Source of the DNA: DASUBV01 sp036510065
GTDB lineage: Bacteria; Actinomycetota; Actinomycetes; Streptosporangiales; Streptosporangiaceae
Assembly (NCBI GenBank): GCA_036510065.1
Contig: DATCEO010000077.1
Span: 1-64,000 of the forward strand
Direction: 5' to 3'
Length of the DNA stretch: 64,000 bases
In this document: one piece after another, positions 17,280 to 25,694 of the stretch
Layout of the letters: each line of letters opens with the position of its first letter
How positions within the stretch are numbered: the first letter of the stretch is position 1
Notes under the pieces: model-generated
What the model was told of the DNA's origin: nothing
The model's input: only the letters and a program-made list of their open reading frames with translations
The model's database searches: none
Made by a program: the position numbers and the translations under genes

Positions 17280-18739
17280 CCGGGTTTCCCGCCGCGCTCG
17301 GCGCGCCGGCTGTCTCGTCCGCGCCTGTCCCGATGCCCCGGGGCCGGCGCCGGACCGAGCTGCTCATGCTGGCCTTCGCGGTGCTCGTCGTGGCCATGGC
17401 CGATGCCTTCACGGGCCTGGGCCTGGACGGCAAGGTGCCATCCAACCTGGCGGTGTACTGCGGGGGCTTCGCGGCGGTCATGCTCGGCGCTCACCTGGCC
17501 GTCCGGAAGTTCGCCCCGTGGGCAGATCCGCTGATGCTGCCGCTGGCCGGCCTGCTGAACGGCCTGGGCCTGGTCATGATCTACCGGCTCCAGGAGTCGG
17601 GGCGGCACGGCAATCCCGGCATCGTCATCAGCACTCTCACCAGCTCGGCCGCCATGATCCAGCTGATGTGGACCGTCGTCGGGGTGGCCGTCTTCGTCGC
17701 CGTGCTCGTCCTCATCCGGGAGCCCCGCGTCCTGCAGCGCTATACCTACACCCTCGGCGCGGTGGGCCTGGTCCTGCTGGCCATCCCGGCGCTGCTGCCC
17801 TCCAGCATGAGCGCCGTTCAGGGCGCGAAGGTGTGGATCATCGTCGGCGGCTTCTCGATCCAGCCGGGCGAGTTCGCCAAGCTCGCGCTGGCCGTGTTCT
17901 TCGCCGGCTACCTCGTGGCCAAGCGCGACGTGCTGGCCCTGGCGGGCCGCCGCTTCCTGGGCATCGACCTGCCCCGCGGGCGCGACCTGGGACCGGTGCT
18001 GATCGCGTGGGGGGCCAGCCTGCTGATCCTGGTCTTCGAGACTGACATCGGCCAGTCCGCGCTCTTCTTCGGCCTCTTCGTGGCCATGATCTACGTCGCG
18101 ACTCAGCGCACCTCCTGGCTGCTGATCGGCATCCTGCTGTTCGTGGGCGGGGCGTACATCGCCAGCACCCTGTTCAGTCACGTCGGCAGCCGGTTCGCGG
18201 TCTGGCTGCACCCGTTCACGGCCGCTAACGTCTTCTGCAATCCGGCCACCCAGACCCACTGCGTGCCGTCCTACCAGCTGGCCCAGGGCCTGTACGGGCT
18301 GGGCTTCGGCGGCATCTTCGGCACCGGGCTCGGGCATGGCCAGCCGTACCTGACGCCGCTGGTGCAAAACGACTTCATCATCACCGCGTTCGGCGAGGAG
18401 CTCGGCCTGACCGGCCTCATGGTGGTGCTGCTGTTGTTCGGGCTGCTGGTGCAGCGCGGCCTGCGGGCGGCGATCGCCGTCAAGGACCCCTTCGCCAAGC
18501 TCCTGGCCGGCGGGCTGGCCTTCGTGCTGGCCCTGCAGGTGTTCGTCATCGTCGGGGGCGTCACCCGGCTGATCCCGCTGACCGGCATCACGACCCCGTT
18601 CCTGTCCCAGGGCGGGTCGTCCCTGGTCGCGAGCTGGGCCCTCATCGCCTTGCTCATGCGGATCAGCAACTCCGCCCGCAAGCCCGCGCCACAGCCGATC
18701 CAGGATGAGGGCATGACCCAGGTGGTGCGAGCCGGATGA
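17276..18739 (+). CDS. rodA: SEDS-family peptidoglycan polymerase RodA
   Basis: Polytopic glycosyltransferase that polymerises lipid II, 487 residues with about 12 membrane helices. Diagnostic segments are QPGEFAKLALAVFFAGYL, ETDIGQSALFFGLF, the extracellular QLAQGLYGLGFGGIFGTGLG and the final TGITTPFLSQGGSSLVASW. It works with the class B transpeptidase encoded immediately downstream, whose start overlaps its stop by 4 bp. The presence of the FhaB-PstP-PbpA context favours the RodA branch over FtsW. Confidence 0.92.
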   Translation: MTGFPAALGAPAVSSAPVPMPRGRRRTELLMLAFAVLVVAMADAFTGLGLDGKVPSNLAVYCGGFAAVMLGAHLAVRKFAPWADPLMLPLAGLLNGLGLVMIYRLQESGRHGNPGIVISTLTSSAAMIQLMWTVVGVAVFVAVLVLIREPRVLQRYTYTLGAVGLVLLAIPALLPSSMSAVQGAKVWIIVGGFSIQPGEFAKLALAVFFAGYLVAKRDVLALAGRRFLGIDLPRGRDLGPVLIAWGASLLILVFETDIGQSALFFGLFVAMIYVATQRTSWLLIGILLFVGGAYIASTLFSHVGSRFAVWLHPFTAANVFCNPATQTHCVPSYQLAQGLYGLGFGGIFGTGLGHGQPYLTPLVQNDFIITAFGEELGLTGLMVVLLLFGLLVQRGLRAAIAVKDPFAKLLAGGLAFVLALQVFVIVGGVTRLIPLTGITTPFLSQGGSSLVASWALIALLMRISNSARKPAPQPIQDEGMTQVVRAG

Positions 18740-20214
18740 ACCGTGCGCTGCTCCGCCTCTCGCTGGCCTGCCTGGTCATGTTCGCGCTGCTCCTGATCAA
18801 CATCAACTACGTGCAGGCCTTCGAGGCCACCAGCCTGGCGGGCAAGCCGGGCAATGGCCGGACCTTCAACGAGCAGTTTCAGTACCAGCGCGGGTCGATC
18901 GTCGCGGCCGGCGATGGCGGGAACACCAAGATCGCGGCCTCCCGCCTGGTCAAGAACGGCAACGGGACCTATCAGCGGTATTACCCGGCTGGCCCGGTGT
19001 ACGCGCCGGTGACCGGGTACGACTCCATCTTCAGCGCCACCGGTATCGAGGCCGCCGAGAACAAGTGGCTGTCGGGCACCGACCCCCGGCTCCAGGTGCA
19101 CAACCTCATCAGCCTGATCACCGGCAAGCCCAAGCTGGGGGCCACCGTCTCCCTGACGATCAGCCCGCGAGCCCAGCAGGCCGCCTACCAGGCCCTGGCC
19201 AGCGATGGCGGGCATCAGGCCGCCGTCGTGGCCATGGATCCGAGAACCGGAGCCATCCTCGCGCTGGCCTCCTACCCCACCTTCAACCCCAATGACTACG
19301 CCACCCTCAGCGGCACCACGCTCAACAAGGTCGACGCCAGGTACCGGGCCAACCCGGCCCAGCCCCTGCTGAACCGGGCCCTGAACGCGACGTACGCGCC
19401 GGGCTCCAGTTTCAAGATCGTCACTAGCTCGGCCGCCTTCTCCACCCACCTCGTGGCGAACCCGAACACCCCGGTAGCGGCCCCGAATACGCTGCCGATC
19501 GGCAGCGGCCACGTGCTGATCAACGACAACAACGAGGTCTGCGGCAACCTGAACCCGCCGATCATCCAGGCCTTCTGGCTGTCCTGCAACACGGCATTCG
19601 GCAAGCTCGGGATCAGGCTGAGCGGCGCGGTACTGCGCCAGTACGCCGACGCGTTCGGGGTCAACAACCCCAACCTGAAGATCCCGCTGCCGGTCTCGCC
19701 CAGCGTGGTTCCCCTGGAGACCGACCCCGCCTTCACCGCGTTCACGGCGATCGGCCAGTTCAACGACCAGGTCACTCCGCTGCAGGAGGCCATGTTCTCC
19801 GCCGCGATCGCTAACCACGGCACGCTGATGACGCCCCACCTGGTGCAGAGCGTCACGGCGCCCGACCTGCAGGTGATCGACGCGGCCGCCCCGGCGCCGC
19901 TCAGCCATCCGGTGACGCCGACGGTGGCCAGTTACCTGACTCAGATGATGGTGCAGGTCACCCAGAATCCGGCCGGTACCGCCTACGCCACGGCCAACCC
20001 CAGCGTGGCCGGGGTTCAGATCGCGGGCAAGACCGGTACCGCGCAAAACGGCGTTAATAATGGCAACCTGGACGACGCGGTATTTACCTGTTTCGCGCCT
20101 GCTGCCAACCCCAAGATAGCCGTGGGCGTCATCGTGAAGGGCGGCGGTTTCGGGGCGGACGCCGCCGCGCCGATAGCTGTCAAGGTCATCCAGGCGTACC
20201 TGAAGGTGAAATGA
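18736..20214 (+). CDS. pbpA: Class B penicillin-binding protein PbpA
   Basis: Transpeptidase partner of RodA, 492 residues with one N-terminal membrane anchor (about 5-25). The three active-site motifs are present: SSFK with nucleophile Ser224, SCN at 283-285, and KTG at 432-434. The N-terminal half is the short pedestal typical of actinobacterial PbpA. It controls polar growth or septation in relatives. The gap to pknB is 110 bp, where many relatives carry pknA; none is found here. Confidence 0.93.
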   Translation: MNRALLRLSLACLVMFALLLININYVQAFEATSLAGKPGNGRTFNEQFQYQRGSIVAAGDGGNTKIAASRLVKNGNGTYQRYYPAGPVYAPVTGYDSIFSATGIEAAENKWLSGTDPRLQVHNLISLITGKPKLGATVSLTISPRAQQAAYQALASDGGHQAAVVAMDPRTGAILALASYPTFNPNDYATLSGTTLNKVDARYRANPAQPLLNRALNATYAPGSSFKIVTSSAAFSTHLVANPNTPVAAPNTLPIGSGHVLINDNNEVCGNLNPPIIQAFWLSCNTAFGKLGIRLSGAVLRQYADAFGVNNPNLKIPLPVSPSVVPLETDPAFTAFTAIGQFNDQVTPLQEAMFSAAIANHGTLMTPHLVQSVTAPDLQVIDAAAPAPLSHPVTPTVASYLTQMMVQVTQNPAGTAYATANPSVAGVQIAGKTGTAQNGVNNGNLDDAVFTCFAPAANPKIAVGVIVKGGGFGADAAAPIAVKVIQAYLKVK

Positions 20215-20323
20215 CCACTTCCATGATCGGCAGACCGCCCGGATGGCCAGCCCGCAGGCACGGCGGCGGGACCCGCTGCGGCAGCGCTGCCGCCGGCCCT
20301 CGACAAGCAGGACGGTAACGTAA

Positions 20324-22111
20324 GTGCGAGATATGACTCAGCCACGGCTGCTCGGCGGCCGCTACGAGCTCGACGGCATCGTCGGGCGTGGCGGCATGGC
20401 CGAGGTCTTCCGGGCCCGCGACATCCGCCTGGACCGCATCGTCGGGGTCAAGACGCTCCGCGATGACCTGGCCCGCGATCAGACCTTCCAGGCCAGGTTC
20501 CGCCGGGAGGCGCAGTCGGCCGCGTCCCTGAATCACCCGTCCATCGTCGCGGTCTACGACACCGGTGAGGACATGGTCAGCGGCACCCCGGTGCCCTACA
20601 TCGTGATGGAGTTCGTCGACGGCCGGACCCTGCGCGACCTGCTGCGCGACGACCGCAGGCTGCTGCCCGAGCGCGCGGCCGAGATCATCGACGGGGTGCT
20701 GCGCGCGCTGGACTACAGCCACCGCAACGGCATCGTGCACCGCGATATCAAGCCCGGCAACGTGATGCTGACCCGCACCGGCGACGTCAAGGTCATGGAC
20801 TTCGGCATCGCCCGGGCCGTCAATGACGCGCAGGCCACGATGACGCAGACGGCGCAGGTCATCGGGACCGCGCAGTACCTGTCCCCGGAGCAGGCCCGGG
20901 GCGAGCGGGTGGACGCCCGCAGCGACCTGTACTCGGCCGGGTGCCTGCTGTATGAGCTGCTGACCGGCCGCCCGCCGTTCACCGGCGACTCCCCGGTCGC
21001 CATCGCCTACCAGCACGTGCGGGAGGACCCGATCCCGCCGTCCCAGGTCGACCCGGAGGTGCCGGCCTGGGCGGACGCGATCGTCCTCAAGGCCATGTCC
21101 AAGGACCCCGCCGACCGCTATCAGTCGGCCGGCGAGATGCGCAACGACCTGCAGCGCGCCCTGTCGGGCGCGCCGGTCGCCGCGCCCATGCGCACGGCCG
21201 CCTACGCCGCCGGCACCCGTCGGATGGGGCAGGCGACCCAGCTGGCCGGCGCGACGAGCGCCATCCCGCCCTACGCCTACGGCCAGGATGACGGGCCCAC
21301 GGGCTACGACGAGCGGCCCCGGCGCAAGGCCTGGCCGTGGATCCTGGTCGGCCTGATTGTCCTGCTCCTGATCGCCGGCGGAATCTACGCGTTCAAGTTC
21401 GCCTCGGGTAACGGCGGCAACATCTCCGTCCCGCAGGTGAACAACCTCACCCTGTCCGCGGCCGAGACCAAGATCGTGAACGCCGGCCTGGTCGTCGGGA
21501 CTGTCACGTCCAAGAAGTCGCAGACCGTGGCCGCCAACCATGTGATCACGACCAACCCGACCGAAGGCACGAATGTCGCGGCTCACACGAAGGTCTTCAT
21601 CACCGTGTCCAAGGGGCTGGGCAGCAAGACCGTGCCCCGGGTGGTCGGCGAGAGCCAGCTGATCGCAGAGCAAGCCCTGACCAAGGCCGGCCTGCAGTAC
21701 AACGTGTCCAACGTCACCTCGGCCCAGCCCGCCGGCCGGGTGGTCCGGCAGAGCCCGCCGCCCGGCACGCAGGTGACCCCCGGCAGCTCGGTGACGATCT
21801 TCGTCTCCCAGGGCGGCGTGACGGTCCCCAACGAGATCGGGCAGAGCCAGGCGGCGGCGACCGCTGCGCTCCAGGCCAAGGGCTTCAACGTCACGCCGGT
21901 GACCGCCACCGCGCCCAGCGGCTTCACGCCCGGGGCGGTGTTCAGCATGAGCCCCAGCCCGAACCAGGTGGTGCCGCGTGGCTCGACCGTGACCATCGAT
22001 ATCGCGGCCGGGCCGACCGCGACCCCCACGTCGGCCACCCCCACCCCGACCTCGACCAGCCCGTCGCCGACCCCCACGTCGACGTCGCCGAGTCCCACGC
22101 CCACCTCGTAG
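20324..22111 (+). CDS. pknB: Serine/threonine kinase PknB with PASTA repeats
   Basis: Receptor kinase that senses muropeptides or lipid II and controls growth, 595 residues from GTG 20324 (ATG at 20333 is possible). Kinase domain about 14-275: glycine loop GRGGMAEV, Lys43, HRD at 139-141, DFG at 159-161, and an activation loop with TMTQTAQVIGT that carries likely autophosphorylated threonines. One membrane helix lies near 337-357. Three extracellular PASTA repeats follow, one fewer than in Mycobacterium. The last 30 residues are Thr/Pro/Ser-rich. No pknA precedes it. Confidence 0.94.
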   Translation: MRDMTQPRLLGGRYELDGIVGRGGMAEVFRARDIRLDRIVGVKTLRDDLARDQTFQARFRREAQSAASLNHPSIVAVYDTGEDMVSGTPVPYIVMEFVDGRTLRDLLRDDRRLLPERAAEIIDGVLRALDYSHRNGIVHRDIKPGNVMLTRTGDVKVMDFGIARAVNDAQATMTQTAQVIGTAQYLSPEQARGERVDARSDLYSAGCLLYELLTGRPPFTGDSPVAIAYQHVREDPIPPSQVDPEVPAWADAIVLKAMSKDPADRYQSAGEMRNDLQRALSGAPVAAPMRTAAYAAGTRRMGQATQLAGATSAIPPYAYGQDDGPTGYDERPRRKAWPWILVGLIVLLLIAGGIYAFKFASGNGGNISVPQVNNLTLSAAETKIVNAGLVVGTVTSKKSQTVAANHVITTNPTEGTNVAAHTKVFITVSKGLGSKTVPRVVGESQLIAEQALTKAGLQYNVSNVTSAQPAGRVVRQSPPPGTQVTPGSSVTIFVSQGGVTVPNEIGQSQAAATAALQAKGFNVTPVTATAPSGFTPGAVFSMSPSPNQVVPRGSTVTIDIAAGPTATPTSATPTPTSTSPSPTPTSTSPSPTPTS

Positions 22112-22229
22112 CCAGGGGAGCGCGCCAGGCCGCCGGAGCAACTACGCTTACCGCGAGAGGTCGCGCGCAGCGCGGCCCCGCGCCGTCGCGAGCGTCGTCA
22201 GGCGGCGGGCGAGTCGAGCAGGAGAAGCC

Positions 22230-22475
22230 GTGCCCAAGTCCCGCACCAGAAGCAAGGCGGTCTACACTCCGCCGCCAAGGTCATCGAAGAGCAAGGTCAG
22301 CCCGCGCTGGCTGGCTCCCACCATGCTGGGCTGCCTGCTGGTCGGCCTGGCCTGGATCGCGACGTTCTACGTCAGCGGCGGCTCGCTGCCGGTCAGCGCG
22401 ATCGGCAGCTGGAACCTGGTCGTGGGCTTCGGCTTCCTGGTCAGCGGCGTCGTGCTCTCGACCAGGTGGCACTGA
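22230..22475 (+). CDS. crgA: Cell division protein CrgA
   Basis: 81-residue membrane protein with a basic N-terminus (MPKSRTRSK) and two membrane helices, including LAPTMLGCLLVGLAWIATFYV and WNLVVGFGFLVSGVVLSTRW. CrgA recruits PBPs and FtsI/Q to the septum and in Streptomyces delays FtsZ ring formation in aerial hyphae. It lies 118 bp after pknB in the usual genomic context, convergent with the rhomboid gene. Confidence 0.93.
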   Translation: MPKSRTRSKAVYTPPPRSSKSKVSPRWLAPTMLGCLLVGLAWIATFYVSGGSLPVSAIGSWNLVVGFGFLVSGVVLSTRWH

Positions 22476-22525
22476 TTCGCCGGAGCACGCCCGGCCGGCC
22501 GGTGGCGCTGAGGCCGCCGACGCCG

Positions 22526-23449
22526 TTATAGCCGGACTGTGCCCGCCAGCTGGTAATCCCGGATGATCACCCCGGCGATCAGGAGGGCCACGATACCCAC
22601 CGTCGCAGCCACCTGGATCAGCGTGCGATTGCGCTGCGGCGCGTAGGCATAGGCGGCCGTCAGCAGCCCGCCTGCGATGAGGCCGCCGACGTGGGCCTGC
22701 CAGGCGATCGCGCCGCGGAACACGAAGCCGATGACCAGGTTCAGCACTATCAGCATGACGACCTGCCGGCTGTCGACCCGCAGCCGCCGCGAGAGCACGA
22801 ACCAGGCGGCGAACAGGCCGAAGATCGCGCCGGAGGCACCCAGCGCCGCCTCGTTCACCGGGGCCAGGAAGTAGAACGCCACCGAGCCGCCGAGCGCGCT
22901 GACCAGGTAGACGGCCAGGTAGCGCGCGCGGCCGAACTGGCTCTCGATCGCCGGGCCGACGAGGATCAGCGCCCACATGTTGAAGGCGATGTCGAGAATT
23001 CCGCCGCCGTTCAGCCCGGTCGGCGGCAGGAAAGCCGACGTGATCAGCCGGTACCACTGGCCGCTGGCCACGCCGGCCGGGAACATCGCCCAGTCATTGC
23101 CGATAGCCGGGTGAACCAGCCCGAACAGGAAGAGCAGCACGTTGATCGCGACCAGGGTCCAGGTCACGACCGGCTTCCCGGCCCGCACCTGCCCGCCGAA
23201 CCGGCCGGCGGGCGGGCGCGTGGCCCGGTTGCCCTCGCGGATGCATTCCACGCACTGCTGGCCCACCGCCGCCGAGCGCAGGCAGTCCGGGCAGGCCGGA
23301 CGGCCGCAGCGCACGCACGAGACGTAGGTCTCGCGGCCGGGGTGGCGGTAGCAGGTGGGCACGGCCGCGGCGGACCGCGGGTCGAGGCCAGCGTGAGTCT
23401 CGGGACCCGCGGAACTGTCGGGGCCGTCGGGCCCCGGAGGGGTAGCCAC
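22526..23449 (-). CDS. Rhomboid intramembrane serine protease with N-terminal zinc-ribbon region
   Basis: 307 residues from GTG 23449, placed just downstream of the PPIase stop. The N-terminus carries a Cys-rich segment (CYRHPGRETYVSCVRCG, then CPDCL and CVEC) like a B-box zinc-binding module. Six membrane helices follow, with the catalytic serine in GASGAIFGL and histidine in AHVGGLIAG. It cleaves unknown membrane substrates. It follows the PPIase on the same strand with 7 bp between them, so the two are probably co-transcribed. Confidence 0.9.
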   Translation of the reverse strand: MATPPGPDGPDSSAGPETHAGLDPRSAAAVPTCYRHPGRETYVSCVRCGRPACPDCLRSAAVGQQCVECIREGNRATRPPAGRFGGQVRAGKPVVTWTLVAINVLLFLFGLVHPAIGNDWAMFPAGVASGQWYRLITSAFLPPTGLNGGGILDIAFNMWALILVGPAIESQFGRARYLAVYLVSALGGSVAFYFLAPVNEAALGASGAIFGLFAAWFVLSRRLRVDSRQVVMLIVLNLVIGFVFRGAIAWQAHVGGLIAGGLLTAAYAYAPQRNRTLIQVAATVGIVALLIAGVIIRDYQLAGTVRL

Positions 23450-23456
23450 TTCCCCG

Positions 23457-23999
23457 TTAACCTGCGGATTCCCCGCCGTCGGCGTCGCTGGAGAACTCGA
23501 CGCTCTCCAGGACGACCTCCTGCATGGGACGGTCCCCCCGGCTGGTCTGCACCCGGCTGATCTCGTCGACGACGTCGGCGCCCGACACGACCTCACCGAA
23601 GATCGTATGCTTGCCAGTCAGCCACGGCGTCGGGACGGTGGTGATGAAGAACTGGGAGCCGTTAGTGCCGGGGCCGGAGTTGGCCATCGCCAGCAGGTAC
23701 GGCCGGTTAAAGGAGAGGTCCGGATGGAATTCGTCGGCGAATTTGTAACCAGGGCCCCCGGTCCCCGTGCCGAGCGGGTCCCCGCCCTGGATCATGAAAT
23801 CGGGGATCACCCGGTGAAAGACCGTCCCGTCGTAGAGCCTGTCCTTCGAGGCCTGCCGGGTGCGCGGGTCCGTCCATTCCCGCGACCCTTCCGCCAGGTC
23901 GACGAAGTTCCGCACCGTCTTGGGCGCGTGATCGGGGAAGAGCCGGATGACGACGTCCCCGCGGTTGGTCCGCAGCTTTGCGGTGAGCGTGTTAGTCAT
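23457..23999 (-). CDS. Cyclophilin-type peptidyl-prolyl cis-trans isomerase
   Basis: Cytoplasmic cyclophilin of 180 residues catalysing proline isomerisation. The start at ATG 23999 is preceded by GAGG nine bases upstream; an in-frame ATG at 24008 is less well placed. Family blocks are VFHRVIPDFMIQGGDP (catalytic Arg), MANSGPGTNGSQFFIT and LTGKHTIFGEVVSG. No signal peptide. This gene is a constant neighbour of crgA and the rhomboid gene in relatives. Confidence 0.92.
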   Translation of the reverse strand: MTNTLTAKLRTNRGDVVIRLFPDHAPKTVRNFVDLAEGSREWTDPRTRQASKDRLYDGTVFHRVIPDFMIQGGDPLGTGTGGPGYKFADEFHPDLSFNRPYLLAMANSGPGTNGSQFFITTVPTPWLTGKHTIFGEVVSGADVVDEISRVQTSRGDRPMQEVVLESVEFSSDADGGESAG

Positions 24000-24085
24000 A
24001 GAACGCATCCTCGCATGCCTGTGCCGGCAGCCGGACACGTCCGTATCCGGCTGGCGCGGAATGCGTGGTGCCCCGGCGCCGCCGG

Positions 24086-24124
24086 TCCCTCGGCAGGCCG
24101 TGATTGACATGGCCTGCCGAGGGA
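24086..24124. repeat. Perfect 14 bp inverted repeat in divergent promoter region
   Basis: Arms TCCCTCGGCAGGCC and GGCCTGCCGAGGGA are separated by 11 bp that contain TTGACA (24104-24109). The element lies between the divergent PPIase and the 11-residue-repeat protein, so it may be an operator or a transcript hairpin. Confidence 0.55.
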
Positions 24125-24165
24125 AGTGTGGGAGAGCGAACCGAGAAATAGTCTGGGAGGACTCA

Positions 24166-24762
24166 GTGTCACTTATGACCCGGAAGCACCCAGTCGACAA
24201 CGTAGTCGGCGTACGCGATCGTGCCGTGAAGGGCGCCCAGCGGGCCGTGCCCGCCGCAAAGAAGGCCGTTCCGCTGGCCAAGAACGCTAGCGCCGCCGTC
24301 GCGCGCAGCGCCGAGGACGCCGCCGCCTGGGCCAAGCCGCGGGTCGACGACGTCGCCGCCTGGGCCAAGCCGCGCATGGACGACGCGGCCGCCTGGGCCA
24401 AGCCGCGCGTAGACGACGCCAGGGCCTGGGCCGCGCCGCGGCTGGAGCGCTCTGGAGTGGCCGTGCAGGAAACCCTGGCCCCGGCGATCTCCGAGGCCAT
24501 CGTGGCCGCGGCCCACAAGCTGGATGTCAAGCCCGCCCGCAAGCGCCGCCGCTGGGCCGCCGTGCTGGCCGTGTCCATGCTGCTGGCCGCGGCCGGCAGC
24601 GCGGCGGCGGCGGTAGCGCTCCGGCGCCGTCCGCCGGTGGTGGGCTACGAGCCGGCCGACCAGGGTTCCGCTGACGTCTCGACGACAGCGGCCGACCAGC
24701 ACGTGACCGCCGACGGCAGCCAGCCCGACGCCGAGGTCAACGGCCAGTCACCGGAGGTCTGA
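24166..24762 (+). CDS. DUF5324-like membrane protein with 11-residue repeats
   Basis: 198 residues from GTG 24166, chosen because GGGAGG lies five bases upstream; ATG 24175 is too far. The N-terminal half is Ala/Lys-rich and contains four tandem 11-residue units of the type AAWAKPRVDDA (24322-24453), expected to form an amphipathic helix or coiled coil. One membrane helix follows (AVLAVSMLLAAAGSAAAAVAL), then a short acidic tail. It resembles the DUF5324 proteins found beside crgA and PPIase genes in Streptomyces. The function is unknown. Confidence 0.65.
   Translation: MSLMTRKHPVDNVVGVRDRAVKGAQRAVPAAKKAVPLAKNASAAVARSAEDAAAWAKPRVDDVAAWAKPRMDDAAAWAKPRVDDARAWAAPRLERSGVAVQETLAPAISEAIVAAAHKLDVKPARKRRRWAAVLAVSMLLAAAGSAAAAVALRRRPPVVGYEPADQGSADVSTTAADQHVTADGSQPDAEVNGQSPEV
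24322..24453 (+). repeat. Four 33 bp coding repeats
   Basis: Tandem units at 24322, 24355, 24388 and 24421 encode AAWAKPRVDDV, AAWAKPRMDDA, AAWAKPRVDDA and RAWAAPRLERS. The first three are nearly identical at DNA level, so recent slippage could change the copy number. Confidence 0.8.
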
Positions 24763-25368
24763 CCAGCCGCCGGAGGTCTGACTGCCAAGGCCCGCCCAGG
24801 CACGCGGTGAGGGCCGGCCCGTGATATCCGTCACGGGGCGGCCCTCACTGCTGGCACCGGCCGCTCGTAACCGCCGGTCCGTCCCGAGCGGAGAGTCAGG
24901 GCGGTCGGGCCGGCCGTCCGCCTCGCCCTGGATCAGCGTGAAGCCCGGCGGGCCGCCCCGGCCGGGCGCGGGGGCGGGCGGCCGGGGCGGGACCCAGGCA
25001 AAGGCCACCGCGCCGCCCGCGGCGGCCAGCGCGGTTCCGGCCAGGTAGCCGCCGAGATGGGCCGTGGTCAGCGCCGAGATGGCCAGCAGGACCGCCGCCG
25101 TGGCGCAGACCGAGCGCTGGACCGGGTAGAAGAGCAGCAGCAGGCCGCAGGCGACTATCCCGGCGGCGATCAGGAGGCCGGGCGGGACGATGATCGGCGA
25201 GCTGTGGATCGGCAGCGTGAGCCGGACGGCCGCTATCTCCGCGCCCCCCGCCACGATCACGAGCCCCCCCAGGAACGGCCGGCTCTGGCGCCAGCTGTTC
25301 CAGGCGGGGCGGAAGTCCAGGGCCACGTCGCGGGGACCGCGCGATTTCCGGGCATGGGCAGCAGGCAC
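24748..25368 (-). CDS. DUF6114-like integral membrane protein
   Basis: 206 residues with about four membrane helices (FLGGLVIVAGGAEIAAV; PGLLIAAGIVACGLLLLF; TAAVLLAISALTTAHLGGYL; GTALAAAGGAVAFAWVP) and a Pro/Gly-rich cytoplasmic tail. The pattern RPFLGG...FYPVQR...HLGGYLAGT...AFAW matches the actinobacterial DUF6114 family. The end overlaps the convergent gene by 15 bp. No role is known. Confidence 0.65.
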   Translation of the reverse strand: MPAAHARKSRGPRDVALDFRPAWNSWRQSRPFLGGLVIVAGGAEIAAVRLTLPIHSSPIIVPPGLLIAAGIVACGLLLLFYPVQRSVCATAAVLLAISALTTAHLGGYLAGTALAAAGGAVAFAWVPPRPPAPAPGRGGPPGFTLIQGEADGRPDRPDSPLGTDRRLRAAGASSEGRPVTDITGRPSPRAWAGLGSQTSGGWSDLR

Positions 25369-25694
25369 GCCGGTCAGCCCACGCCGTCGTCGTCAGGCCG
25401 CGCGCCGCAGCCGGGCCCACGCCTCCTGGCCATCTGCGCTCCTGTCCTGGCCATGCCGCTTGCCGGCCCGCCACTCCCGCCCGCGGGGTGGCTGTGACCT
25501 GCCCGGTCATCCGGCGGAGCGGCTCCGGCCTGCGCCTGCAGTGTTCCGCAGGCTCGCTGCCGTCCCGGGCAGTACCCGATCGGGCGAAGCTAGCGCGCGG
25601 GCAACACGCCGGTCAAGTGACCACCAGTGAACTGCGGGCGGCTAGCCGGCCCGCCGAAGCGGCCGGTGTCACCCCGGTCGAGGACAATCGCTGC
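25369..25694. other. Divergent intergenic region, no gene seen
   Basis: 326 bp of GC-rich sequence between the DUF6114-like gene and the DNA ligase. Open frames across it lack family similarity. No hairpin or clear promoter hexamers were recognised. Confidence 0.4.

Noticed and set aside
22012..22111. Thr/Pro/Ser-coding repeats at the end of pknB as a DNA repeat element
   Set aside because: Ordinary low-complexity coding sequence of an extracellular tail.
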